The notes below the pieces were generated by a model. The model searched no databases. It was not told the DNA's origin and was given only the letters and a program-made list of their open reading frames with translations. Positions 6,598-14,417 of a DNA stretch of 23,577 nucleotides are shown piece by piece (position 1 is the first letter of the stretch; the number at the start of each line of letters is the position of its first letter). The position numbers and the translations under genes are program-made. Origin of the DNA: an uncultured Campylobacter sp. (GTDB lineage: Bacteria > Campylobacterota > Campylobacteria > Campylobacterales > Campylobacteraceae); contig NZ_CALIBB010000302.1 of assembly GCF_938045595.1 (NCBI RefSeq), positions 1-23,577 on the forward strand, in the 5' to 3' direction.

Positions 6598-7008
6598 ATG
6601 CAAGTAGGTATCAAATTTTCACTCGCGGTTCATATCATGCTTTGCGTCGCGTATTTTCGCAAGGAAAAGGTCACGGGCGATTTCGTCGCCGCAAGCTCGG
6701 GGATAAACCCCGCCATCGCGCGCAAGCTGATCTCACAGCTAAGAAATGCAGCCTTGGTGCTCACGACTGCGGGCGTTGGCGGCATCACACTAGCTTGCGA
6801 CGCGCGGCTCATCACGCTTTTAGACATTTATGAGGCGGTGAGCGAGGAGGACGCGATGTTTCGCCTGCACAAAGGCTCGCCTAGCGCCTGCCCCGTGGGC
6901 GGCAAGATCGAGGCGGTACTCGCGCCGCGCTTTGCTCGCATTCAGAATGATTTTAAAAAATCCCTATCAAGCGTGAGCTTGGCGGATCTGCTGAGCGATT
7001 TGGGATAG
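6598..7008 (+). CDS. Rrf2-family transcriptional regulator (YwnA-like)
   Basis: This encodes 136 residues, the normal length for the family. The N-terminal winged helix-turn-helix covers about residues 5-70 (Phe-Ser-Leu-Ala-Val-His-Ile near the start and a wing around Ala-Gly-Val-Gly-Gly-Ile-Thr-Leu). A dimerisation helix follows (Leu-Leu-Asp-Ile-Tyr-Glu-Ala-Val) and then Ser-Ala-Cys98-Pro-Val-Gly-Gly-Lys-Ile. The three clustered cysteines that bind Fe-S in IscR and NsrR are absent. Cysteines are at 16, 67 and 98, and Cys98 in Cys-Pro-Val-Gly is the one usually kept in the YwnA/HypR branch, which senses electrophiles or hypochlorite through thiols. CAAGGAG lies a few bases before the ATG. It probably regulates a nearby redox gene; whether it binds the operators at 4545-4620 cannot be told. 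Confidence 0.85.
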   Translation: MQVGIKFSLAVHIMLCVAYFRKEKVTGDFVAASSGINPAIARKLISQLRNAALVLTTAGVGGITLACDARLITLLDIYEAVSEEDAMFRLHKGSPSACPVGGKIEAVLAPRFARIQNDFKKSLSSVSLADLLSDLG

Positions 7009-7133
7009 AGCTATTAAAATTTTAAATACGCATTTATCTTCTAAACTTGCTCAGATTTCAAGGCTTGCGGGCTAAATTTATATAAAATTTTACCCGCCCG
7101 CCATGTAAAATTTCGATTTAATTTGATTTAAGA

Positions 7134-7139
7134 TATAAT
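7134..7139 (+). promoter_or_regulatory. -10 box of the broken ankyrin-like gene
   Basis: A plus-strand TATAAT lies 27 bases before the TTG at 7167, which itself is preceded by AAGGGG at 5 bases. Transcription signals therefore remain intact although the reading frame is broken. Confidence 0.5.
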
Positions 7140-7166
7140 CCTCCTAATTAATTCTAAGGGGAAATT

Positions 7167-8497
7167 TTGAAATATCTAAAAGCCATATTGCAATTCATCG
7201 CAGTTTTTGCTTGCCTTATTTTGTATCTATTCGTAAGCGGAAGAGTAGGACTTCATAAATCATAATCTCACTACACTATTACGATAGGCTCCGATACTAC
7301 TAAAGAAGCGGGACTTGATAAGTATGTAAGCGAAGCGGAGATGCAAAGTTTTGCATTTAGATATTGGGATATAGATTACAATTCAAACCCGAAAAACGTA
7401 TTTAAAGAACCCGCCATAGACGTAGAGCTAAAAAGGCTTTTAAAAAGCAAGCAAACTGATAAAATTTTAAAATTTATGAAAGATAACAATCTAACCGTAG
7501 AGCATACTATGCACGGAGGGGTAACGCCCGTGATGTATTCTAGCTTTTGGGATGATACAAATACTACCCAAGAGCTTATAAAGTTAGGTCGGATATACAT
7601 AAAAAAGATGAATACAAGCTATCCGCTATGGCTTATGCTATAGAAAATAATGCTACTAAAGCGGTAAGACTGCTTTTAGACAACGGCGTTAAATTTGAAG
7701 AGGCGGAAGTCGTTAGAAACAGACTGCTTCCGCCGAATTATAACCATATAAAATCTTTGCAAATAAGTGACGATGGAAATTTTACGTTGATTTATGATAC
7801 CGACTACCCTATGATTAGTATAGGAGAGCCGAATTATTTCTTTTCATATCTTACGAATACGAATATGTATGAGATAGCAAAGATGGCATTAGAAAGCGGC
7901 TACAAGCCATATATTTGGAAATTTCAAAACTCTACGGTGGGTCTAAGGTACGGAAACGATATTAAAAAGGTCGTGCCTGAAGGAATATTAAATGATAAAG
8001 CGGAACCGACGGACGGATTTGATATTACCGAATATGATTTTTCATTGTATGATACATTTCCGGGCACTCCAAATTACGAACCGATTTTAAAGCTGCTTAT
8101 GCAGTATAACGTAGGCGGACAACCGAGTCTGGAATTTCTAAAACGAAAATATGATGATTGTCATAGAAACTATATATATAGTTTGGATAGTTATTATAAA
8201 ATAAACTACGATGCAACTTATTATATACCTAAAAGTGAAATTTCGCTTATAACGACGGTATATCGCAAATATTGCAAAGATAGAAATTCTACATTTAAAG
8301 ATGTTTATGAATATACGAAATTTGCAAGCGAGTTAAATGAAATGGAAGCGGTATCCATCCATATGTATACCAGAGATAAAGACGGTCGTAAGCTTGATCG
8401 GCCGTATAAAGATAATTTAAAAAAGCTAGATAAATATATAGACGAGATCTCATCCGATGAGATAAAAAATGCAATAAAAGAATCTTATGAAAACTAA
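7167..8497 (+). pseudogene. Ankyrin-repeat-like exported or membrane-anchored protein, broken by a stop codon and a frameshift
   Basis: A TTG at 7167 with AAGGGG 5 bases upstream starts a frame with a signal anchor (a hydrophobic run from Ala-Ile-Leu-Gln-Phe to Leu-Tyr-Leu-Phe). After 32 codons there is an in-frame TAA at 7263-7265. The same frame then runs open to 7643. At 7589-7592 one base appears lost: reading moves from ...Glu-Leu-Ile-Lys-Leu-Gly to Asp-Ile-His-Lys-Lys-Asp-Glu in the next frame, which would restore the usual ankyrin turn Leu-Gly-Ala-Asp-Ile, and continues to 8497. The repaired product would be about 443 residues. The ankyrin-like region (Gly-Val-Thr-Pro-Val-Met-Tyr, then Ala-Val-Arg-Leu-Leu-Leu-Asp-Asn-Gly) is followed by a Tyr/Lys/Asp-rich part I do not recognise. 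The gene is much more AT-rich than its neighbours, consistent with transfer. Confidence 0.75.
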
Positions 8498-8506
8498 CCC
8501 CTCAAG

Positions 8507-9172
8507 CTATAATTTTATTTTCCTAACTTCCAGCTCGCCGCCAAAAAAGTTCGCGTAGTAAAGCAGGTCTTTTTCGACCTCAAGCCCCGCTAGATAGCGC
8601 AGAGCGAGGTTCGCCTCAAAGCTTGCCGCAAACATCACGATCGCAGCCGTTATGCCCGCAGGCGTCGCGTTTAGGCTAGGGAAAAATTTAAAATCCGCAT
8701 TCTGCACGAAGCAGACTTGGCACTGCCAGCTGTCCACCGACGCAAACACCCACGGCACGCCTATTTGCTTAGCAAACGCATCGATCTGCGCGCGCGTGGC
8801 GAGATTATCGGTCGCATCTAAAATCAGATCAAATTTCTCGCCCGAGCCTATCGCGTTAGCAAAAAATTCCTCCGCGCGGCTCTTATGCACCTCGACGCTC
8901 ACGCCGTCGTAGCGGCTTTCCGTGCGGCTTTTAAAAATATCCGCTTTAAATTTGCCCTCGTCTTCGAGCGTGAATAAAATTTGTCTGTGGATGTTATGAA
9001 GCGCCACCGTGTCGAAATCCACGACGCTGATCCGCCCGATGCCGCTTGCGCCCAGAGCGTAAGAAAGGCTGCTTCCAAGCCCGCCCGCGCCGATGATCAG
9101 GATGCGCTTGTCCGCAAGCGCGCGCTGCGTCTGCTCGCCCCAAAGCTGGATCTGTCTGTGGAAGTAGTTCAT
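8507..9172 (-). CDS. ThiF/MoeB/HesA-family adenylyltransferase-like protein
   Basis: This encodes 221 residues. The family adenylates the C-terminal glycine of ubiquitin-like sulfur carriers such as ThiS or MoaD. Visible are the ATP-binding Gly28-Ala-Gly-Gly-Leu-Gly33, the acidic strand end Val-Val-Asp-Phe-Asp, the Asn60-Ile-His-Arg-Gln arginine motif, Lys76 and Asp119-Ala-Thr-Asp-Asn123. A single Cys151-x2-Cys154 is present, but the second pair that completes the zinc site in MoeB is missing, and the protein is shorter than MoeB (about 250). Whether it serves thiamine or molybdopterin synthesis cannot be decided. I chose the ATG at 9170-9172: GAGGG lies 5 bases upstream and the ATG overlaps the stop of the upstream hydrolase gene (ATGA), so translation is probably coupled. 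It is the last gene of the ileS operon. Confidence 0.88.
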   Translation of the reverse strand: MNYFHRQIQLWGEQTQRALADKRILIIGAGGLGSSLSYALGASGIGRISVVDFDTVALHNIHRQILFTLEDEGKFKADIFKSRTESRYDGVSVEVHKSRAEEFFANAIGSGEKFDLILDATDNLATRAQIDAFAKQIGVPWVFASVDSWQCQVCFVQNADFKFFPSLNATPAGITAAIVMFAASFEANLALRYLAGLEVEKDLLYYANFFGGELEVRKIKL

Positions 9173-10317
9173 AAAAGCCCTCTGCCGACTAGGTTTTTGC
9201 GGAATTTCCACAGTCCGCGCGCCGCAGCGATCTCGTCCGCGTCCACTTCGCACATCAGCACGCCCTCTTCGTTTTTCAGCTCGTTTGCGATCTCGCCGCC
9301 GGGGGTTACGACGAAGCTCTCGCCGTAAAATTTAAACTCGCTTTCGCCGAATTTCGCCTCGCCGATGCGGTTGGCGCGGATGACGTAGAGCGAGTTCGTA
9401 AACGCGCGCATCTTCAAAAGCTCGCGCCAGCGCCCGCCGCTTTCGAAGGTCGAGGCGCAGGGCACGAGCACGCAGCCGACGTTTTTTTGCATAAAATAGC
9501 GCCAAAATACGTCAAAATGCGCCTCGTAGCCAAAGCATACGCCGAATTTCACGCCGCCCTCGCTAAAGATCATCGGCGAAATTTTACCGATTTTGCGGCT
9601 TTTGCGGTTGGCGAAAAAGCCCTCCTCGTTCCAGTGCGGATAGTCCATCAGGATATTTTGATCGTAAAATTTCACCTCCAAAGGCGAAAATTTCGCGCAG
9701 GATTTCACCCAGATGGGCTCGTTTTCGCTCGCGCAAAAGATCTCCTCTTCGCTCGCGTCTTTTTGGCTTTCTTTGGAATTTAGAGCGTTTGGGCTTTCGG
9801 GGGCGCTTTTTAAATTTGCGGCTTTGAAATTTAAAGATTTTGCACCGCAGGAGCTTGAGCCGCCTTTGGAACTCTGCTCGTTTTTGGAATTTAAAGCGCC
9901 TTTAGAATTTGAACCATCGTTGGAATTTAAATCGCTCTTGGAATTTAGCTCGCCCTTGCAACCGGGCTCGCTTTTAAGGCTTAAAGAATTTTCGCTGCCG
10001 CCCAAGCTTTTTTGAGCCGCGCCGCCGAAAATGCCCGCCTGCCTCAAAATCGCGCCGCTAGCGGCTCTGATTATCGGCGCTACGATATGCAGGTCGTATT
10101 TGGCGGCCAGCCGCGCCATCAGCTCCTGCTTGTGCTCGCTCTGTTCGCACGCGATGGAGCGAGGCATCTTTTTAAGCTCGCTAAAGAAGGAATTTAGCTC
10201 ATATTCGCCCAGCAGCACGATCCGCGCGCCGTTGTCTTTGGCGACCTTCATATAGTAATCGATCCGATTTTCGCTCATCGAAAGCGTCGGTAGCTGTAAA
10301 ACGCATACGTTTATCAT
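9169..10317 (-). CDS. Carbon-nitrogen hydrolase (nitrilase superfamily) with a low-complexity insertion
   Basis: This encodes 382 residues against the usual 260-280. The family hydrolyses amides or nitriles with a Glu-Lys-Cys triad. Glu38 (Leu-Leu-Gly-Glu) and Cys261 (Phe-Gly-Val-Cys-Phe-Gly-Tyr-Glu) are clear. The lysine usually found in Tyr-x-Lys-x-x-Leu is not obvious; by eye that site reads Phe-Tyr-Asp-Gln-Asn-Ile-Leu (217-223). About 110 extra residues (95-205) are rich in Ser, Asn, Lys and Glu and include six hexapeptide repeats (122-157) of the Gly-x-Leu-Asn-Ser-Lys type. The flanking parts look intact. AGGAGG lies 5 bases before the ATG at 10315-10317; a GTG two codons earlier is less likely. 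From memory a homologue lies beside xseB in C. jejuni. The substrate is unknown. Confidence 0.85.
   Translation of the reverse strand: MINVCVLQLPTLSMSENRIDYYMKVAKDNGARIVLLGEYELNSFFSELKKMPRSIACEQSEHKQELMARLAAKYDLHIVAPIIRAASGAILRQAGIFGGAAQKSLGGSENSLSLKSEPGCKGELNSKSDLNSNDGSNSKGALNSKNEQSSKGGSSSCGAKSLNFKAANLKSAPESPNALNSKESQKDASEEEIFCASENEPIWVKSCAKFSPLEVKFYDQNILMDYPHWNEEGFFANRKSRKIGKISPMIFSEGGVKFGVCFGYEAHFDVFWRYFMQKNVGCVLVPCASTFESGGRWRELLKMRAFTNSLYVIRANRIGEAKFGESEFKFYGESFVVTPGGEIANELKNEEGVLMCEVDADEIAAARGLWKFRKNLVGRGLL
9847..9954 (-). repeat. 18-bp tandem repeat inside the carbon-nitrogen hydrolase gene, about six copies
   Basis: On the plus strand units of 18 bases built on TTGGAATTTAAA follow one another. 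They encode the hexapeptides GELNSK, SDLNSN, DGSNSK, GALNSK, NEQSSK and GGSSSC. Related AATTTAAA words continue on both sides (about 9775-10000), so the array may once have been longer. The period is a multiple of three and keeps the gene in frame. Confidence 0.75.
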
Positions 10318-10326
10318 CGCCACCTC

Positions 10327-10512
10327 CTAAGCCTGCTCGGGTGCGTTTATTTCGGCAACCTCGAGCTTGGCGTTTTCTAAAATTTCCTTTGTCTCTTTTA
10401 GCAGCGCCACGCCCTGCTTATACAGCTTCACGCTCTCTTCTAGGCTTAGATCCTTGTCGTTTAGGCTCTTTAAAAGCGCGCTAATCTTTTCCATTTTTTC
10501 CTCAAAACTCAT
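10327..10512 (-). CDS. xseB: Exodeoxyribonuclease VII small subunit
   Basis: This encodes 61 residues, all helical and highly charged, with the family pattern Ser-Phe-Glu-Glu near the start, then Leu-Ser-Leu-Glu-Glu-Ser-Val-Lys-Leu-Tyr-Lys-Gln-Gly and Glu-Thr-Lys-Glu-Ile-Leu-Glu-Asn-Ala. XseB forms coiled coils that bind several copies to one XseA in the cytoplasm; the complex degrades single-stranded DNA into short oligonucleotides. The start overlaps the end of metX by 11 bases, and its binding site (AAGGA, 6 bases before ATG) lies inside metX. The hydrolase gene starts 9 bases after its stop. xseA is not in the window. The length is on the short side of normal but complete. Confidence 0.92.
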   Translation of the reverse strand: MSFEEKMEKISALLKSLNDKDLSLEESVKLYKQGVALLKETKEILENAKLEVAEINAPEQA

Positions 10513-11608
10513 CCAAAATCCTTTTTATGATGTAATCAAATTTTTCTATCTCGACCAAAAACGCGTCGTGTCCGTAGTCGCTGTCGATCTGCGCGTAGCT
10601 CGTGCGATCTTTTTTGCCCAGATCGCTCATCGCATCGTAAATTTCTTTCATTAGCCCCGGTGGAAAGAGCACATCGCCTTTGAAAGAGATGAGGTGCAGG
10701 CGTGATCTGATCTGCGCGCAGGCGTTTTTGAGATTGCCGTAGTGGCGCGTGCAATCAAATATATTCATCATCTTAGCGATGTAGAGATAGCACAGCGGAT
10801 CGAACCTGCGCGCGAAATTTTCGCCGTTGTATTCAAGGTAACGATCGACCTGAAAGCGCCCGTTAATCTCGTAAAGACCGTCGGTTTCAACGTAGTTGCG
10901 CCCGAATTTATCCTGCATTGAGCTTGGGCTTAAAAAACTTATATGCCCCGCCATGCGCCCCACCGCCATGCCGTCAAGTCCGTGCTCGGCGATCAGATTT
11001 TTATCGTAGTTGCCGCCTTTGAAATTCGGATCGCGCAAGATGGCTTCGGTCGCGATCTTATTAAACGCGATCGCCCAAGGCTGCGTAGCGTATGTGCTTG
11101 CGAGCACGAAAATTTCATCCGCAAATTCCGGATATTCGATAGCGTAGCACAGCGCCTGCATGCCGCCCAGACTGCCGCCAATAACGGCGCGGGCGCGGGC
11201 GATGCCTAGGCGCTTTAAAAGCATAATCTGCGCGCGCACGACGTCTGAGACGACCACTACCGGAAAGCGCAAGCGGTACTCGCGGCCGCTGCTTTCATCG
11301 ACGTCGAGCGGGCAGGTAGAGCCGAACGGCGAAGCTAGGATGTTTATGCAGATGACGAAAAATTTCGTAGTATCGACCGCTTTATGATCGCCGATGAGTC
11401 CGTCCCACCAGCCAGGTTTAACGTCGCCCTCGTAAAGTCCCGCGGCGTGCGCGGAGCCGGTTAAGGCGTGGCAGATGACGATAACGTTTGATTTGTCCGG
11501 GTTTAGCTCGCCGTAGGTTTCGTAGGCGAGCTTGAAGTTAGAAAAGACGCGACCGCTCTCCAGATAGAGCGGCTCGTCGAAATTTTGAATTTTGCTTTGA
11601 AGGATCAC
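10502..11608 (-). CDS. metX: Homoserine O-acetyltransferase
   Basis: This encodes 368 residues, full length for the family. It transfers acetyl (in some relatives succinyl) from CoA to homoserine, the first dedicated step of methionine synthesis. It is an alpha/beta hydrolase: an early Cys-His-Ala-Leu-Thr-Gly-Ser motif (46-52), nucleophile Ser146 in Gly-Gly-Ser-Leu-Gly-Gly-Met-Gln, Asp312 in Lys-Gly-Asp-Val-Leu-Phe-Pro-Pro and His347 in Tyr-Gly-His-Asp-Ala-Phe. The start is a GTG overlapping the guaB stop by four bases (GTGA); no strong binding site precedes it, so translation probably depends on guaB. From memory metX is not at this position in C. jejuni. Acetyl rather than succinyl specificity is inferred from general MetX similarity. 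Confidence 0.93.
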   Translation of the reverse strand: MILQSKIQNFDEPLYLESGRVFSNFKLAYETYGELNPDKSNVIVICHALTGSAHAAGLYEGDVKPGWWDGLIGDHKAVDTTKFFVICINILASPFGSTCPLDVDESSGREYRLRFPVVVVSDVVRAQIMLLKRLGIARARAVIGGSLGGMQALCYAIEYPEFADEIFVLASTYATQPWAIAFNKIATEAILRDPNFKGGNYDKNLIAEHGLDGMAVGRMAGHISFLSPSSMQDKFGRNYVETDGLYEINGRFQVDRYLEYNGENFARRFDPLCYLYIAKMMNIFDCTRHYGNLKNACAQIRSRLHLISFKGDVLFPPGLMKEIYDAMSDLGKKDRTSYAQIDSDYGHDAFLVEIEKFDYIIKRILDEF

Positions 11609-13056
11609 TGATTTACTCGGTAATTCGGCGCTTCCTGCGTGATGATGACGTCGTGGACGTGGCTTTCTTTAAGACCTGCGCTCGTGATCTCGACGAATTC
11701 CGCCTTTTGCTGAAAGGTCGCGATATCCTTGCTGCCGCAGTATCCCATCGAGCTTCGCAAGCCGCCTAGCAGCTGAAAGATCACGTCTTTTAGCATGCCC
11801 GCGTAAGGCACGCGCCCCTCGACGCCCTCGGGCACGAGCTTTTCTTTTGCGGTGCCGTCTTGAAAGTAGCGATCCGAGCTTCCCTTCTGCATCGCCGCAA
11901 GCGATCCCATACCGCGGTAGGTTTTGTACTGGCGCCCCTGAAACGTAATGAGCTCGCCCGGGGTCTCGTAGCAGCCTGCGAGCAAGCTTCCCATCATCAC
12001 CGAGCTTGCGCCCGCGGCTAGGGCTTTAGCGATGTCTCCCGAGTATTTGATGCCGCCGTCTGCGATGATCGGAATTCCAAATTTAGCCGCCTCGATCGCG
12101 CAATCGTTGATCGCGGTAAACTGCGGCACGCCCACGCCCGCTACGATGCGCGTAGTGCAGATCGAGCCCGGGCCGATGCCTACTTTAATCGCGTCTGCTC
12201 CTGCGTTTGCGATATCCTTTATGCTGGCGGGGTTTGCTACGTTTCCTACTACTACGTCGACGTCAAAATTTCGCTTCAGCTCCTTAAGCGTGTCGATAAT
12301 GCCTTTGGAGTGTCCGTGTGCAGAGTCCATCACAAGCGCGTCTACGCCCGCTTTGACGAGAGCTTCGGCTCTTTGCAGATGGCCTACGCCAATCGCCGCG
12401 GCGACGCGAAGGCGTCCGAATTTGTCTTTATTGGCGCTTGGATATTCGATACGCTTTTTAAGGTCTTTAATCGTAATAAGCCCCTCTAAGTGGCCGTTTG
12501 CGTCGATTATCGGAAGCTTTTCTACCTTATTGTTTCTAAAAATTTTCTCCGCATCATCCAGAGTGCAGCCCTTCGGAGCGGTAATTAGCGGAGCTTTGGT
12601 CATCTTTTCGCCCACAAGCGCGGCGGTATCGGTTTCAAAGCGCAGGTCGCGATTGGTCAAAATCCCAATCAGCACGCCGTTATCGTCGATAACGGGAATG
12701 CCGCTGATGTGGTACTCGCTCATCAGATCGAGAGCGTCTTTGATCGTGGCGTCCGCCTTGATCGAGATAGGATCGATTATGACGCCGCTTTCGCTCTTTT
12801 TTACGCGGCGAACCATCTTGGCTTGGGAGTCCTCGTCCATATTTTTATGGATCACGCCGATGCCGCCGAGACGCGCCATCATTATCGCGGTGCGGTACTC
12901 GGTGACCGTATCCATCGCAGCACTCACAAGAGGGGTATTTAGCGTGATATTTTTCGTAAAACTCGTGCTGATATCGACCTCTTTGGGTAAAATTTCAGAG
13001 TATTGCGGTACCAACAAAACATCCTCGAAGGTCAGAGCCTTTTTGACGATCTTCAT
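11605..13056 (-). CDS. guaB: Inosine-5'-monophosphate dehydrogenase
   Basis: This encodes 483 residues, full length. It oxidises IMP to XMP with NAD+, the committed step towards GMP, in the cytoplasm. The N-terminal barrel part includes Leu-Thr-Phe-Glu-Asp-Val-Leu-Leu-Val-Pro. Two CBS domains occupy about residues 92-205. The catalytic loop is Gly-Pro-Gly-Ser-Ile-Cys300-Thr-Thr-Arg, followed by Gly-Val-Gly-Val-Pro-Gln, the phosphate loop Ala-Asp-Gly-Gly-Ile-Lys-Tyr-Ser-Gly-Asp and the flap Glu-Gly-Val-Glu-Gly-Arg-Val-Pro-Tyr. AAAGGA, which includes the end of gatA, lies 5 bases before the ATG. The gap to gatA is 2 bases and the gene overlaps metX, so it is clearly inside an operon. Confidence 0.97.
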   Translation of the reverse strand: MKIVKKALTFEDVLLVPQYSEILPKEVDISTSFTKNITLNTPLVSAAMDTVTEYRTAIMMARLGGIGVIHKNMDEDSQAKMVRRVKKSESGVIIDPISIKADATIKDALDLMSEYHISGIPVIDDNGVLIGILTNRDLRFETDTAALVGEKMTKAPLITAPKGCTLDDAEKIFRNNKVEKLPIIDANGHLEGLITIKDLKKRIEYPSANKDKFGRLRVAAAIGVGHLQRAEALVKAGVDALVMDSAHGHSKGIIDTLKELKRNFDVDVVVGNVANPASIKDIANAGADAIKVGIGPGSICTTRIVAGVGVPQFTAINDCAIEAAKFGIPIIADGGIKYSGDIAKALAAGASSVMMGSLLAGCYETPGELITFQGRQYKTYRGMGSLAAMQKGSSDRYFQDGTAKEKLVPEGVEGRVPYAGMLKDVIFQLLGGLRSSMGYCGSKDIATFQQKAEFVEITSAGLKESHVHDVIITQEAPNYRVNQ

Positions 13057-13058
13057 AC

Positions 13059-14417
13059 TTATCCTTTCACGATTTTTTCTAAACTCAAGCCGCCGTCCAG
13101 CACCGTTTGTTCGTCGTAGGCGCGCCCGATGAGCTGCGCGCTGATATTAAGAGCCTCTTTGTTTTTCGCTACCGGCACGGAGATCGCGGGAAGCCCCGCT
13201 AAATTTACGCCGATCGTGTAGATGTCGCTAAGATACGCGCGAAGCGGATCGCTAAGCTCGCCGAATTTATACGCCACGCCCGGCGCGATCGGCATAAAGA
13301 TCAAATCGGCGTCTTTTAAAATTTCCTCATATTCGCTTTTGATGAAGGCTCTTGCCTTCTGTGCCTTGATGTAATACGCGTCGTAGTAGCCGCTGCTTAG
13401 CACGAAGGTGCCTAGAAGCATTCTTCTTTTGACCTCGTCGCCAAATCCTTCGCCGCGGGTGTTGGCGTAGAGCTCTTTTAAATTTAGAGCCTTCGCGCGG
13501 TTTCCGTAGCGCACGCCGTCGTAGCGGCTTAAATTTGCGCTAGCCTCGGCGGTTGCGATGATGTAGTAGGTCGCGATGTCGTATTTGGAGCTGCAAAGAT
13601 CGCGGTAAACGATCTCGTGTCCGAAGGATTTTAGCTTTTCTATAGTTAAATTTAGAGCCTCTTTGACCTGCTGCGAGGCTTCGTCGATATAATTTTTTAT
13701 AACGGCGATCTTAAGCTTGCGATCCGCGTTTAGCTTATCCGCGGTGCTTTCGTAAGCGCCCGCGTAGCTCGTGCTGTCCATCTCGTCGCGGCCTGCGATG
13801 ATGTCGTATAAAATCGCCGCATCCTCGACGCTGCGCGTAATCGGTCCTATCTGATCGAGGCTGCTAGAATACGCTGCAAGTCCGTAGCGGCTGACCCTGC
13901 CGTAGCTCGGCTTAAAGCCTACGCAGCCGCAAAATGCCGCCGGCTGGCGGATCGAGCCGCCCGTATCGCTTCCGAGTGCGGCTACGGCGATATTTGCCGC
14001 TACGGCAGCCGCGCTTCCGCCGCTACTGCCGCCGGGTACGCGCGAGTGATCGGTCGGATTGAGAGTTTTGCCGTAGAATGAGCTCTCGGTCGTGCTTCCC
14101 ATCGCAAACTCATCCATATTCGTTCGCCCAAACGGCGCCAAACCGCGCTTCCGTAGCTTTTTAATCACCGTCGCGTCGTATGGTGCAACGTAGCCTTGCA
14201 AAATTTTACTCGCCGAGGTGACGCTCCAATCTTTTACCTGAATGTTATCTTTGATCGCGATCGGCACGCCCTCGCCGCTGATGTTTAGAGCCTCGCCCGT
14301 GAGCTGCTCGACGTAGGCGCCGAGCTCTTTGGTTTTTAAAATTTTATCCTTTAACTCCGCTCTAAGCGCCGAAATTTCATCCGCGTTCAGCTTTAGAGCC
14401 TCTTTCAAACTTATCAT
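13059..14417 (-). CDS. gatA: Asp-tRNA(Asn)/Glu-tRNA(Gln) amidotransferase subunit A
   Basis: This encodes 452 residues, normal length. GatA is the glutaminase/amidase part of GatCAB; it releases ammonia that GatB uses to amidate misacylated Glu-tRNA(Gln) or Asp-tRNA(Asn). The amidase triad is Lys56 (Ala-Ile-Lys-Asp-Asn), Ser131 (Gly-Gly-Ser-Ser-Gly-Gly) and Ser155 (Asp-Thr-Gly-Gly-Ser). The spacings of 75 and 24 residues agree with the known S. aureus enzyme. The ATG overlaps the stop of the upstream microprotein gene (ATGA), and its AAGGA is 6 bases away inside that gene. gatB and gatC are not in the window, which is common in this group. Confidence 0.97.
   Translation of the reverse strand: MISLKEALKLNADEISALRAELKDKILKTKELGAYVEQLTGEALNISGEGVPIAIKDNIQVKDWSVTSASKILQGYVAPYDATVIKKLRKRGLAPFGRTNMDEFAMGSTTESSFYGKTLNPTDHSRVPGGSSGGSAAAVAANIAVAALGSDTGGSIRQPAAFCGCVGFKPSYGRVSRYGLAAYSSSLDQIGPITRSVEDAAILYDIIAGRDEMDSTSYAGAYESTADKLNADRKLKIAVIKNYIDEASQQVKEALNLTIEKLKSFGHEIVYRDLCSSKYDIATYYIIATAEASANLSRYDGVRYGNRAKALNLKELYANTRGEGFGDEVKRRMLLGTFVLSSGYYDAYYIKAQKARAFIKSEYEEILKDADLIFMPIAPGVAYKFGELSDPLRAYLSDIYTIGVNLAGLPAISVPVAKNKEALNISAQLIGRAYDEQTVLDGGLSLEKIVKG

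Noticed and set aside
7067..7097. Imperfect inverted repeat (GCGGG ... CCCGC) after the Rrf2-type gene as a terminator
   Set aside because: The arms pair, but no T-run follows in the plus direction, and the AT-rich centre is the ubiquitous AAATTT word.
9173..9253. Longer start for the ThiF/MoeB-like protein
   Set aside because: The added residues are the shadow of the overlapping hydrolase gene; ATG at 9172 has GAGGG and an ATGA overlap.
12032..13132. 366-codon frame on the plus strand across guaB
   Set aside because: It is antisense to the clearly conserved guaB and has low-complexity Ser/Ile/Pro composition typical of a shadow frame.
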